A stretch of 64,000 nucleotides of DNA from Lachnospiraceae bacterium (GTDB taxonomy: Bacteria > Bacillota > Clostridia > Lachnospirales > Lachnospiraceae), in assembly GCA_017442585.1 (NCBI GenBank), contig JAFRZM010000011.1:62001-126000 (forward strand), in the 5' to 3' direction. Position numbers and translations under genes: made by a program. Positions 22,973 to 31,858 of the stretch are shown here, piece after piece. How positions within the stretch are numbered: the first letter of the stretch is position 1; each line of letters begins with the position of its first letter. The notes under the pieces are model-generated. The model did no database searches and was not told the DNA's origin. It saw nothing but the letters and a program-made list of their open reading frames with translations.

Positions 22973-25032
22973 AGTATCAGGGTAATGATCTTGTATTTGG
23001 TCTCGATATCGGAACGAGAAACGTGGTCGGTGCGGTAGGTTATAAGAACGAAGATGATTTCGAGGTTGTAGCGTACTGCAATATGGAGCACGAGACACGT
23101 TCAATGCTTGACGGACAGATACATGATATCGGTCGTGTAGGAAAGACAATAAGAAAGGTTAAAGAGTCTTTGGAAGGCCAGCTCGGAGAAAACTTAAAAG
23201 AAGTTTGTATCGCTGCCGCAGGTCGTGTTCTTAAGACTGAAGAAGTACGCGTAGACTTTGAATTTGAAGAAGAGCGCGTAATCGAGAAGGAAGACATACA
23301 TAACCTTGACCTTTTGGGTGTGGAAAAGGCACAGAAGAAATTAAACGAGGAGAATGATACCAAGTTTAAATTCTATTGTGTAGGATATTCCGTTGTCCGT
23401 TACTACTACAATGATGATCCTATATCTAACCCTGTCGGACATAAGGCTACACGTATATCGGAAGATATAATCGCAACCTTCCTTCCGGAAGACGTTGTTG
23501 ACGGACTTTATTCCGCAGTCGGAGAGGCCGATCTTTCCGTTGCAAACCTTACACTCGAGCCTATCGCGGCTATCAATGTCGCTATTCCTGAAAATTTTAG
23601 ATTATTAAATATCGCGCTTGTCGATGTCGGCGCAGGTACATCCGATATTTCGATAACCCGTGACGGAAGTATCATTGCATACGGCATGATTCCGCATGCG
23701 GGCGATGAACTTACGGAAATTATAGTTCAGCATTATCTTGTTGATTTTAAGACAGCAGAATACATCAAGCTTACATCTACTGAGTCGGATAAGATTACAT
23801 TTAAGGATATCATGCTTATAGAGCATACTATTAATTCCAAGGAAGTATGGAATCTTTTATCGGATACCGTAGATAAGATTGCAAAGGAAGTGGCAGCAAA
23901 GATTATAGAATTAAACGGTGATACCTCCGTTGCGGCCTGCTTTGTGGTAGGCGGTGGAGGAAAGGTACATGGTTTCACCGAAAGAATGGCTAAGCATTTA
24001 AAGATTCAGAAGGAGCGTGTGGCACTTCGTGGAGAGGAAGTAATGCAGCAGGTTCATTTTGAGGATGAAACCGTAAAGAAGGACCCATTACTTGTTACTC
24101 CTATCGGTATCTGCTTAAATTACTATCAGCAGAAAAATAACTTTATCTATGTGCGCTTTAACGGCGAGAGGATAAAGCTTTACGATAATAATAAACTTAC
24201 GGTAATGGATGCGGCGTTAACCGCAGAATTCCCGACGGAAGAGCTTTTCCCTAGAAGAGGTACGGAAATAAACTACTTCGTAAACGATAAGCCTAGAATG
24301 CTTAGAGGTGACGCGGGAGAGGCTGCGATAGTCAAGATGGACGGCAAGGAAGTAAGTCTTTCAACACCGATTGTTGCTAACTGCGAGATTGAGATTATTT
24401 CCTCGACAGCGGGAAGCGAGTCGGTATTTACAATATCGGATCTTCCGGACTACACATCGGAAGATATAGCATTCTACGTAAACGGCAAGACTGTTACATG
24501 TCCTAAGTTCGTAGAAGTTAACGGCGTATTGGAACCACCGACATACGTGATTAAAGACGGCGATCATGTAAATCTTCGTCCGTATTATACAGTTGAACAA
24601 CTTATTCAGTTCATGGATGTTGAAGTAGACCTTGATCAGCCAATTTACGTAAATAACGTAGAAGAGACGCTTCAGGCACTTTGCTACGAGAACTTCTCGA
24701 TTAACTGGACGACGTATGACGGATCCACTCCGCTTACGGAAGACTTTAGCACGAGTGACAGTGAAGACGGAGACGACGATGGTTCTGACGGTGAGGAAGA
24801 TGGCATCATTAAAAACGGAAAGCTTTTAATCGACCTTCCGATCATTGTAAACGGTGACGAAGTTGTATTACATGGCAGATCCGATTATATGATAATCGAT
24901 GTATTTGAGCCGATTAACTTCAATCCGAATGAATCAAACGGAAGATTTGTCGTTATCGAAGTTAACGGTGAGAAGGCAACATACACGACATCGTTAAAAG
25001 AGGGCGACCGCGTAGATATTTACTGGAAATAA
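22960..25032 (+). CDS. FtsA-like actin-fold ATPase with long C-terminal extension
   Basis: A 690-residue protein. Residues about 10-380 show the actin-type ATPase pattern of FtsA/PilM: phosphate-1 VFGLDIGTRNVVGAV, the SHS2-like CIAAAGRVLKTEE region, phosphate-2 ALVDVGAGTSDISI and adenosine motif FVVGGGGKVHGF. Classical FtsA has about 420 residues and is encoded by ftsZ; here a further 300 residues follow with repeated beta-rich segments and an acidic linker (about 588-612). The C-terminal amphipathic helix of FtsA is not evident. A role in division, envelope shape or protein secretion is possible; none is shown. It overlaps coaE and is 9 bases from the next gene. Confidence 0.8.
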   Translation: MGTVEYQGNDLVFGLDIGTRNVVGAVGYKNEDDFEVVAYCNMEHETRSMLDGQIHDIGRVGKTIRKVKESLEGQLGENLKEVCIAAAGRVLKTEEVRVDFEFEEERVIEKEDIHNLDLLGVEKAQKKLNEENDTKFKFYCVGYSVVRYYYNDDPISNPVGHKATRISEDIIATFLPEDVVDGLYSAVGEADLSVANLTLEPIAAINVAIPENFRLLNIALVDVGAGTSDISITRDGSIIAYGMIPHAGDELTEIIVQHYLVDFKTAEYIKLTSTESDKITFKDIMLIEHTINSKEVWNLLSDTVDKIAKEVAAKIIELNGDTSVAACFVVGGGGKVHGFTERMAKHLKIQKERVALRGEEVMQQVHFEDETVKKDPLLVTPIGICLNYYQQKNNFIYVRFNGERIKLYDNNKLTVMDAALTAEFPTEELFPRRGTEINYFVNDKPRMLRGDAGEAAIVKMDGKEVSLSTPIVANCEIEIISSTAGSESVFTISDLPDYTSEDIAFYVNGKTVTCPKFVEVNGVLEPPTYVIKDGDHVNLRPYYTVEQLIQFMDVEVDLDQPIYVNNVEETLQALCYENFSINWTTYDGSTPLTEDFSTSDSEDGDDDGSDGEEDGIIKNGKLLIDLPIIVNGDEVVLHGRSDYMIIDVFEPINFNPNESNGRFVVIEVNGEKATYTTSLKEGDRVDIYWK

Positions 25033-25041
25033 GAGGATAGA

Positions 25042-25749
25042 ATGGATATAAGATTAAAGGTTTTAGAGGACCTTAAAAGTTTAATAGAAAAGGCCAAAGT
25101 TAAAGACGGCGAAGTTACGAGAGAAGAAGTAAGTAAGGCTTTAAACATGAAGGAGATAAATGCCGATGCTTGGGAAGTTATCGGTGATTTCCTTTATACG
25201 AGAGGCGTGAAACTTGAAGGGTTCGTGCCGAGTAAGCTTGTAAAAGTCGTTACGGATTATGAGTATACGCCGGAAGAGAAAAGCTTTGTGACTTATTACG
25301 AGAAAGAACTTCGCACTTTGAATAAGAAAAAGCGTAAAGAACTGGATGAGGCTTTGGCGGTATTAAACGAACAGACAAAAGAAGAGTGTTATCATGCGCT
25401 TATGCCATATATATACAAGACAGCGGCTCGCTTTGTAGGACATGGAGAGCTTTTACCTGATTTGGTACAGGAAGCGAATGTGTCGGTATTTATGGAATTA
25501 TCTGAGGCGGGCGGATCGGTTTCAAAGTTCGAAAGAATCGCGGAAGATGCACTTAATTCATTTTTGATGCTCGACGAAGACCGTAGAATGGAAAACGGCA
25601 AGATAGTTGCGAAGTTAAATCAGCTTCTTGAAGCGTCAGAGCAGTTGCAGGATCAAAATGCATTATATTCAATTGAGGATATCTCAGAGTTCCTCGATAT
25701 CGAAGTAGACGAGATAGACGCGCTTCTTCGTATTGCAGGAGAGCAGTAG
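25042..25749 (+). CDS. Degenerate sigma-factor-like protein of unknown function
   Basis: A 235-residue protein. The N-terminal 90 residues resemble sigma region 1.1-type helical folds (DGEVTREEVSKAL). The stretch YKTAARFVGHGELLPDLVQEANVSVFMEL (given in two halves: YKTAARFVGHGELLP, DLVQEANVSVFMEL) mirrors region 2 of sigma-70 (AxxYxxxGxxxxDLIQEGNIGL). The expected -10-recognition residues after it are absent, and the C-terminus (SIEDISEFLDIEVDEIDALLRIAGEQ, shown from its first 20 residues in practice) looks like a reduced region 3 or 4. It may be a sigma-like regulator or anti-sigma partner; that is inference. It sits between the FtsA-like gene and yycJ, with GAGGATAG as ribosome site. Confidence 0.55.
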   Translation: MDIRLKVLEDLKSLIEKAKVKDGEVTREEVSKALNMKEINADAWEVIGDFLYTRGVKLEGFVPSKLVKVVTDYEYTPEEKSFVTYYEKELRTLNKKKRKELDEALAVLNEQTKEECYHALMPYIYKTAARFVGHGELLPDLVQEANVSVFMELSEAGGSVSKFERIAEDALNSFLMLDEDRRMENGKIVAKLNQLLEASEQLQDQNALYSIEDISEFLDIEVDEIDALLRIAGEQ

Positions 25750-25777
25750 TCGTAGGTTTAAAAGGATATAGAAAGAT

Positions 25778-26575
25778 ATGAAATTATGCAGTATTGCGAG
25801 TGGAAGCAGCGGTAATTCGATATATGTCGGAAATGATTCGACAAATGTTTTAATCGATGCCGGAATCACCACAAAGAGAATTGTTACGGGACTCGATGAG
25901 TTATCGGTTAATCCTAATGAATTAAGCGGAATTCTTATAACTCATGAGCATATAGACCATATAGGCGGACTTGGAGTTTTCTTAAGGAAGTATAAAGTCC
26001 CTGTTTATGCGACAAAAGGTACGATTAAGGGAATTAAGGATAATCCGAAGCTTGGCGAGTTTGATACATCGCTCTTACATGAGATAAATACGGATATAGA
26101 GTTTAATCTTGGTGATATAACGATAAGGCCTTTTAAGACGTCACACGATGCAAATGAGCCTTGCGGATATGTGCTTCATGATGATAAGTCCAGGGTTGCC
26201 GTGGCGACGGATCTTGGAGTATATACGGATTATACGATTGAAGCTTTATCCGGGCTTGATGCACTTTTATTGGAAGCCAATCATGATGTAAAGATGCTTG
26301 AAGTCGGTAGTTATCCGTATTATTTGAAACAGCGCATTTTAAGCGAAAGAGGTCATCTTTCAAATGAGGCTGCGGGAAGGCTTCTTACAAGGATTTTGAA
26401 CGATCATTTTAAGGGAGTGTTGCTTGGACATATTTCTGAAGAGAATAACTATGAAAGGCTTGCTTATGAGACGGTAAAGATGGAAGTTTCGATGGGGGAT
26501 TGCCCGTATAACGGCGGTGACTTCCCGATAGAGATTGCAAGCAGAAGCCATATGTCGGAAATAATATATTGCTAG
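25778..26575 (+). CDS. MBL-fold metallo-hydrolase, YycJ/WalJ type
   Basis: A 265-residue metallo-beta-lactamase-fold protein. The start LCSIASGSSGNSIYVG is typical of YycJ, followed by the metal motif THEHIDHIGGLG (HxHxDH), then TSHDANEPCGY, AVATDLGVYTD and LGHISEENN. YycJ-type proteins are linked to cell-wall control in some Firmicutes and to DNA repair exonuclease activity in others; the role here is open. walR/walK are not present. It ends the polA operon and converges with dinB over a shared terminator. Confidence 0.88.
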   Translation: MKLCSIASGSSGNSIYVGNDSTNVLIDAGITTKRIVTGLDELSVNPNELSGILITHEHIDHIGGLGVFLRKYKVPVYATKGTIKGIKDNPKLGEFDTSLLHEINTDIEFNLGDITIRPFKTSHDANEPCGYVLHDDKSRVAVATDLGVYTDYTIEALSGLDALLLEANHDVKMLEVGSYPYYLKQRILSERGHLSNEAAGRLLTRILNDHFKGVLLGHISEENNYERLAYETVKMEVSMGDCPYNGGDFPIEIASRSHMSEIIYC

Positions 26576-26578
26576 TAA

Positions 26579-26613
26579 AAATGGCACTTGAGTATTCTTA
26601 AGTGCCATTTATT
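26579..26613 (+). terminator. Bidirectional terminator between yycJ-type gene and dinB
   Basis: AAATGGCACTT (26579-26589) pairs perfectly with AAGTGCCATTT (26600-26610); a T-rich tract follows on the plus strand and an A-run precedes it for the minus strand. Confidence 0.9.
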
Positions 26614-26615
26614 TA

Positions 26616-27821
26616 TTATTCTTTGGTTTCGATATTTTTTAAGAATACGGCGCGTTTCACGGAATCGTCGCCGTATTTTTTGCGCACTTTATCAAGGGCG
26701 GTGTCGAGCTTTGATAACTTCTCGTGACGCCCGTCGTCGAAGAGGTTGGTCTGGTAGTTGTCATTTTTCTCGGCCTTTGAGCCGCTTACTCCGAGCTGGC
26801 GTATAGGGCCTTTATTCCATAATTTATCAAAAAGTTCGCAGATTGCGGCATATAATTCGTCCGTTACATTAGTTGACGAATATAGTGACATCTGGCGGCT
26901 TACGTCGTTAAAGTCAGGGTCGCGGATGGTAACGGATACTACAGATACCTTCATATCATCGTAGCGAAGACGAGCCGCGATAGTTTCAGTTAAGGAGAGC
27001 AATACTTCCTTCGCAGTTGCTGCATCTTCTATATTATGCGGCAGAGTCGTTGAGTTTGAATAGCTTTTATTTACTGCATGCTTGTCGAATGAAAAGTCTA
27101 CATCTTCGCCGTTTGCGTGATTATATGCATCCATTCCGCCTTTTTGAAGATGAAGTGATAAAAGAGCAGGGTCCATATTAGCAAGTTCGCCGATAGTGTT
27201 TATTCCTAAGTTATGGAACGCTTTGGCAGTGTTTTTTCCTACGAAAAGAAGATCTTCTATAGGAAGAGGCCACATCTTATCTTTGATTTCTGACTTCCAA
27301 AGAGTATGCACTTTATCAGGTTTTTCAAAGTCTGATGCCATCTTGGCAAGAAGGTGATTCTCTGAGATCCCGATATTAACTGTAAATCCGAACTTTTCCC
27401 TGATTTCGTCCTTTAATCTGTGTGCAAATTCTACAGGGTCGCCGTAAAGTGACGTCGTTCCCGTCATATCCAAGAATGCTTCATCGATGGAGAACTGCTC
27501 TACAACAGGTGCATATCCACGTAAATAATCCATCAAGGCATGCGAGTATTCTACATATAAGTTATAGTCCGGTGGAACGTTTACAAGCGCCGGGCACTTT
27601 TTCATTGCGGTTATGACAGGTTCGCCGGTCTTAATCTTAAATGGTTTTGCGGGAATTGATTTAGCTAAGACGATCCCGTGGCGTTTCGTTACGTCACCGC
27701 CTACGATAGAAGGGACGGTACGTAAATCAAGGCATGTCGGGTCAAGCTTTAAACGCCTTGCGGCTTCAAAGCTTAAGAATGCGTTATTTACGTCTATGTG
27801 AAATATTACCGTACCCGCCAT
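26616..27821 (-). CDS. dinB: DNA polymerase IV (Y family)
   Basis: A 401-residue translesion polymerase. The catalytic aspartates are in FHIDVNNAFLSFEA (near residue 9) and FSIDEAFLDMTG (near 115); VNIGISENHLLAKMASDFEKP follows, then a helix-hairpin-helix thumb (LLFVGKNTAKAFHNLGI) and the little-finger domain. Near the C-terminus QTNLFDD fits a beta-clamp-binding motif (QxxLF). The start is preceded by GGGGG. It converges with yycJ and diverges from the purine genes; a SigA-type promoter lies upstream. No LexA box was recognised. Confidence 0.95.
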   Translation of the reverse strand: MAGTVIFHIDVNNAFLSFEAARRLKLDPTCLDLRTVPSIVGGDVTKRHGIVLAKSIPAKPFKIKTGEPVITAMKKCPALVNVPPDYNLYVEYSHALMDYLRGYAPVVEQFSIDEAFLDMTGTTSLYGDPVEFAHRLKDEIREKFGFTVNIGISENHLLAKMASDFEKPDKVHTLWKSEIKDKMWPLPIEDLLFVGKNTAKAFHNLGINTIGELANMDPALLSLHLQKGGMDAYNHANGEDVDFSFDKHAVNKSYSNSTTLPHNIEDAATAKEVLLSLTETIAARLRYDDMKVSVVSVTIRDPDFNDVSRQMSLYSSTNVTDELYAAICELFDKLWNKGPIRQLGVSGSKAEKNDNYQTNLFDDGRHEKLSKLDTALDKVRKKYGDDSVKRAVFLKNIETKE

Positions 27822-27854
27822 GGTATTCCCCCGAAAAATTATGCAATATATATT

Positions 27855-27884
27855 TTGACGTACTTATAATTATAGGTGTAAAAT
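27855..27884 (+). promoter_or_regulatory. SigA-type promoter of the IMP cyclohydrolase operon
   Basis: TTGACG (27855-27860), an 18-base spacer and TAAAAT (27879-27884) with a preceding TG. It overlaps the divergent dinB promoter. Confidence 0.6.
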
Positions 27885-27897
27885 TAATAGTTGTAAA
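27869..27897 (-). promoter_or_regulatory. SigA-type promoter of dinB
   Basis: On the minus strand TTTACA (complement of 27892-27897), a 17-base spacer and TATAAT (complement of 27869-27874). It faces, and physically overlaps, the purine-gene promoter. Confidence 0.65.
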
Positions 27898-27929
27898 CAT
27901 TGGTAATCACTTAAAGAAGGAGATTTAAG

Positions 27930-28643
27930 ATGAAAGCAGTATCTGTTGAGAGTTTACTTAAGAATAACGAATATCCGGGAAGAGGAATCATAATCGGTAA
28001 GTCTTCATGCGGAAAGTATGCTGTAACGGCTTATTTTATAATGGGACGTTCAGAAAACAGCAGAAACCGTGTCTTTGTTGAAGACGGCGAAGGATTGAGG
28101 ACTGAGGCCTTTGACCCTGAAAAGCTTGAAGACCCAAGTTTAATCATTTACTCACCGGTAAGAGTTTTGGGTAATAAGACAATCGTTACAAACGGCGACC
28201 AGACTGACACAATCTACGAAGGAATGGACAGACAGCTTACATTCGAGCAGTCGCTTCGTTCACGTACATTCGAGCCTGACGCACCGAACTACACACCTAG
28301 AATTTCGGGTGTTATGCATGTTGAGAACGGCAAGTTTAACTACGCGATGTCAATCTTAAAGTCATGTGACAACGATCCGACAGAAACTGACAGATTTACT
28401 TTTGCCTACGAAAGCCCTAAGACAGGCGAAGGAAGATTCATCCACACATATATGGGTAACGGTTCACCGTTACCAAGCTTCGAAGGCGAGCCTGAGAAGG
28501 TTATAATCGATAAGAACATTGATGAATTCACCGATATGGTTTGGAATTCATTAAACGCTGACAATAAGGTATCACTTTTTGTCAGATTTATCGACATAGC
28601 GACAGGTAAGTATGAAACACGTATAGTTAACAAGAATAAATAA
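27930..28643 (+). CDS. purO: IMP cyclohydrolase, PurO type
   Basis: A 237-residue protein that resembles the archaeal-type IMP cyclohydrolase (PurO), an Ntn-hydrolase-like fold unrelated to the N-terminal half of bacterial PurH. It would close the purine ring of FAICAR to give IMP. Visible family features are YPGRGIIIGKS near the start, MGRSENSRNRVF, and TYMGNGSPLPSFEGEP near residue 170. It is directly followed, after 19 bases, by an AICAR formyltransferase that lacks this activity, which supports the assignment. Start follows AGAAGGAG. The symbol is taken from the archaeal family. Confidence 0.88.
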   Translation: MKAVSVESLLKNNEYPGRGIIIGKSSCGKYAVTAYFIMGRSENSRNRVFVEDGEGLRTEAFDPEKLEDPSLIIYSPVRVLGNKTIVTNGDQTDTIYEGMDRQLTFEQSLRSRTFEPDAPNYTPRISGVMHVENGKFNYAMSILKSCDNDPTETDRFTFAYESPKTGEGRFIHTYMGNGSPLPSFEGEPEKVIIDKNIDEFTDMVWNSLNADNKVSLFVRFIDIATGKYETRIVNKNK

Positions 28644-28662
28644 TAAATACGAGGGAAAAGCG

Positions 28663-29835
28663 ATGAAAGAACTGGAACTTAAATACGGTTGTAACCCGAA
28701 TCAGAAGCCTGCAAGAATCTATATGGAGCAGGGAGACATTCCGATTGAAGTATTAAACGGACGCCCGGGATACATAAACCTTCTCGATGCATTTAACGGC
28801 TATCAGTTGGTTAAAGAATTAAAAGAAGCAACGGGACTTCCGGCAGCAACATCTTTTAAGCATGTATCACCTGCAGGTGCGGCTGTAGGCCTTCCTTTAA
28901 ACGAAGTGGAAAAGAAGATTTACTGGGTTAAGGAAGATTCATTATCACCTATAGCATCAGCATATGCAAGAGCCCGTGGCGCAGACAGAATGTCTTCATT
29001 CGGAGATTTCATAGCTTTGTCCGATGAATGTGACGTAGATACCGCAAAGCTTATTAAGAGAGAAGTTTCAGACGGTGTTGTAGCACCTTCATTTACGGAA
29101 GAAGCTTTAAATATCTTAAAGGAAAAGAAGAAGGGTAACTACTGCGTTATAAGAATTGATCCTTCTTATAAGCCCGCAGATATCGAGCACAAGATGGTAT
29201 ATGGCGTAACTTTCGAGCAGAATAGAAACAACCTTCATATAAGCCGTGACATGTTTAAAGACATAGTTACTAAGAATAAGAACATCCCTGACAATGCGGT
29301 TACAGATCTTCTTATTGCGATGATTACCTTAAAATATACACAGTCCAATTCCGTATGCTACTGCAAGGACGGACAGGCAATCGGTATCGGTGCAGGACAG
29401 CAGTCAAGAATTCACTGTACTCGTCTTGCAGGACAAAAGGCCGACAACTGGTTCTTAAGACAGTCACCGAAGGTACTTAACCTTCCGTTTAAAGAAGGAA
29501 TCGGACGTCCTAACAGAGATAATGCGATTGACGTATATATCGGAACAGATTCTTACGAAGTATTGGAAGACGGTGCTTGGGAGAGATTCTTTACGGAAAG
29601 ACCGGAAGAATTTACTTTGGAAGAAAAGAGAGAATGGCTTAAGAAATTAACAGGTGTATCTCTTGGATCTGATGCTTTCTTCCCGTTTGGTGATAATATC
29701 GAGCGTGCGCATAGAAGCGGTGTAAGTTACATAGCAGAACCGGGCGGATCGGTGAGAGACGATGATGTAATCGCAACTTGCGATAAATACGATATTGCAA
29801 TGGCATTTACGGGTATTCGTTTATTCCATCATTAA
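28663..29835 (+). CDS. purH: AICAR formyltransferase (stand-alone PurH transferase domain)
   Basis: A 390-residue protein corresponding only to the C-terminal transferase domain of bifunctional PurH (about 510-530 residues). It formylates AICAR using 10-formyl-tetrahydrofolate. Landmarks: ELKYGCNPNQKPA, TSFKHVSPAGAAVG with the catalytic Lys-His, KYTQSNSVCYCKDGQAIGIG and SDAFFPFGDNIERAHRSGV. The missing cyclohydrolase step is supplied by the PurO-type gene just upstream. It ends at a strong terminator and converges with tmcAL. Confidence 0.95.
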   Translation: MKELELKYGCNPNQKPARIYMEQGDIPIEVLNGRPGYINLLDAFNGYQLVKELKEATGLPAATSFKHVSPAGAAVGLPLNEVEKKIYWVKEDSLSPIASAYARARGADRMSSFGDFIALSDECDVDTAKLIKREVSDGVVAPSFTEEALNILKEKKKGNYCVIRIDPSYKPADIEHKMVYGVTFEQNRNNLHISRDMFKDIVTKNKNIPDNAVTDLLIAMITLKYTQSNSVCYCKDGQAIGIGAGQQSRIHCTRLAGQKADNWFLRQSPKVLNLPFKEGIGRPNRDNAIDVYIGTDSYEVLEDGAWERFFTERPEEFTLEEKREWLKKLTGVSLGSDAFFPFGDNIERAHRSGVSYIAEPGGSVRDDDVIATCDKYDIAMAFTGIRLFHH

Positions 29836-29848
29836 TAGAATAAAAACT

Positions 29849-29875
29849 AAGGCGGCATTTATGTGCCGCCTTTTT
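29849..29875 (+). terminator. Intrinsic terminator after the purine genes
   Basis: AAGGCGGCA (29849-29857) pairs with TGCCGCCTT (29864-29872) around TTTATG and is followed by T5. It may also serve tmcAL from the other strand. Confidence 0.92.
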
Positions 29876-29879
29876 GTAT

Positions 29880-31151
29880 CTAGATAATTGTCATCGGAAG
29901 CGAATAATCATTCTTTAATGATTCGCTTTCCTTATTCTTTTGATTACTAACGGTTAAGTATATCTGTCTTGCATAGACATCAAGTTTGAGCATTTCAAGC
30001 ATTATTCCGGAAAGCATTGGTTCGGATTCCTTTACCGACGTTATTACCGGAACATGAGTATTTTGTTTTAAGTTACCAAGTAATATCGAAGAATCACGCC
30101 TGAATCCCAGCACTCTTACATAAGGTACCGGATTTTCTTTAAAAGCTTTCATGTGCGAATCCTTAATGCCTAAGATTATATGCATCATAAGTCTTGAAAG
30201 TCTTGCGTATGTAGATTCCTTGGTGTTAAGCAAAGTACAAAACTCCGTTATGGATGTGAAGTTATCCATATTCTTATAAATTCGATTGCTTAAATCGACA
30301 GACCCATCTAAATAATCAGCCACACCTGCATCTTTAAGTCCGAGTAACCTATACTTTAAAAGAAGAGTCATATCATCTTCAGTAATAGGCGGATGCTCGT
30401 AAATCTCATTTACTAGATCCTTCTTAACATTCTTCGGAATATAAGCACGTAAAGCCTTAAACAAGATTTTCGTCTTCGTATGCATGATGAATTTGTCATT
30501 TGCATAATCCGTCGAAAGTATCGACTTTCTAAGCGCCGTAGCTGATGCATAGTTATCGCGCATCGTAAGAGAATGGTGTCCGACCTTGGTACGCTTTATA
30601 GGACATACCTTCATATCGATACCAAGCTTTAAAATCGCCTTTATATATTCGATAGCCAGGATGTTATTAGGTCCGTCCAGGATATCTTCGATATAAGGAT
30701 CGTTTAAGCATTCTACCGCAGACAGAGCGCGTGCGGCAGGGAAGCTTTTACCTTCTTTTAAATGCTTTTTAAGTAAGCGCTGATATCCCGGTGTTTCGTC
30801 CAGGAAAAAGCGCGCAAGCTTAGTTAATGTATCAAGGTCTTCCGTCTCGCATCCAAAGCAAAGTATATCGACACCTGCTTCATGAAGAAGTGAGACACCG
30901 CCGAGTGCGAATTCTTCAGCAGTTGCTGTAGATAAAAGTACCGGAAGCTGAACTACCATATCGGCGCCGTTTAAAAGCGCAGCCTTTGTACGGATTGCTT
31001 TATCGACAATCGCAGGGGCGCCTCGCTGTACGAAGTCACCGCTTAAAGCAACTATCATATAGTCGCATTTTGATCGTTTCTTGGCTTCTTGCAATATATA
31101 TTTATGACCGTTATGAAATGGGTTGAATTCCGCAATTATACCGGCTGTCAT
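29880..31151 (-). CDS. tmcAL: tRNA(Met) cytidine acetate ligase (YlbM)
   Basis: A 423-residue nucleotidyltransferase-fold protein. The N-terminal motif GIIAEFNPFHNGHKYIL carries the HxGH signature; LSGDFVQRGAP, GADMVVQLPVLLSTATAEEFALG (first 20 residues diagnostic) and GPNNILAIEYIKA follow. In Bacillus TmcAL uses acetate and ATP to make N4-acetylcytidine at the wobble base of elongator tRNA-Met. Residues about 190-400 form the helical C-terminal domain. The start follows GGAAAGAGG. It is convergent with purH and divergent from the DUF177-rpmF operon, the usual Firmicute neighbourhood. Confidence 0.94.
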   Translation of the reverse strand: MTAGIIAEFNPFHNGHKYILQEAKKRSKCDYMIVALSGDFVQRGAPAIVDKAIRTKAALLNGADMVVQLPVLLSTATAEEFALGGVSLLHEAGVDILCFGCETEDLDTLTKLARFFLDETPGYQRLLKKHLKEGKSFPAARALSAVECLNDPYIEDILDGPNNILAIEYIKAILKLGIDMKVCPIKRTKVGHHSLTMRDNYASATALRKSILSTDYANDKFIMHTKTKILFKALRAYIPKNVKKDLVNEIYEHPPITEDDMTLLLKYRLLGLKDAGVADYLDGSVDLSNRIYKNMDNFTSITEFCTLLNTKESTYARLSRLMMHIILGIKDSHMKAFKENPVPYVRVLGFRRDSSILLGNLKQNTHVPVITSVKESEPMLSGIMLEMLKLDVYARQIYLTVSNQKNKESESLKNDYSLPMTII

Positions 31152-31275
31152 ATTCCTCTTTCCTTTCCTAGCATAATGTGTTACACTAAACTTCCAAAAA
31201 ATTATTTATATTCTATCATAAATATTAAGCAAAAACAAATTCATTCGAAACTTCGCGTAAGGCGATAAAATATTG

Positions 31276-31304
31276 TTGACAAACGGGGGGACGGTATGTA
31301 TAAT
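31276..31304 (+). promoter_or_regulatory. Consensus SigA promoter of the DUF177-rpmF operon
   Basis: A perfect TTGACA (31276-31281), a 17-base spacer and a perfect TATAAT (31299-31304). It is the best promoter in the window and lies 26 bases before the DUF177 start, so the leader is short. Confidence 0.93.
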
Positions 31305-31330
31305 GGATTGAGTGTGGATAGGAGTATGCA

Positions 31331-31855
31331 ATGATTATAGATTTGTTTCCTATAGTAAGTACCAAAGGATGTGCGAAGACGTACGATCTTGACATAAAGG
31401 ATTACGAGTTTTCGACAATCAATGGTTCATATAAAGCCACAAGGATAAGTCCGATTACACTGGATATTCAAAACGGCGACGGTAAGAGAATTAAGTTTAA
31501 TCTTACAGGTAGCATGGATTTTATTCTTCCTTGCGACAGATGCCTTACCGATGTTACGATTACGGTGGATCTTAACTTTGAAAAAGAGTTCGCTCTTGAA
31601 AAAGAAAAGATAGTAGTCGAAGATTTGGATGAACCGGAGTATATCGACGGACTAAACATGGATACAGACCAACTTGTCTACGATGAGATGTTAGTTAACT
31701 GGCCTATGAAGGTCCTGTGCAAAGAAGATTGCAGGGGCATTTGCTCAAAGTGCGGTTTGAATCTCAATATTAAAACCTGCGATTGTGACAGGACAGTCGT
31801 AGACCCGAGGATGGCTGCCATTAAAGACATTTTCAATAAATCTAAGGAGGTGTAA
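31331..31855 (+). CDS. DUF177 (YceD-like) protein
   Basis: A 174-residue member of the YceD/DUF177 family, which is nearly always encoded just before rpmF and is linked to 23S rRNA accumulation or ribosome assembly. The paired-cysteine regions ILPCDRCL (near 62) and CKEDCRGICSKCGLNLN (near 131-147), followed by CDCD, are typical and may bind zinc. rpmF follows after 3 bases. The start has GGATAGGAG upstream and a consensus promoter. Confidence 0.92.
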   Translation: MIIDLFPIVSTKGCAKTYDLDIKDYEFSTINGSYKATRISPITLDIQNGDGKRIKFNLTGSMDFILPCDRCLTDVTITVDLNFEKEFALEKEKIVVEDLDEPEYIDGLNMDTDQLVYDEMLVNWPMKVLCKEDCRGICSKCGLNLNIKTCDCDRTVVDPRMAAIKDIFNKSKEV

Positions 31856-31858
31856 CAG

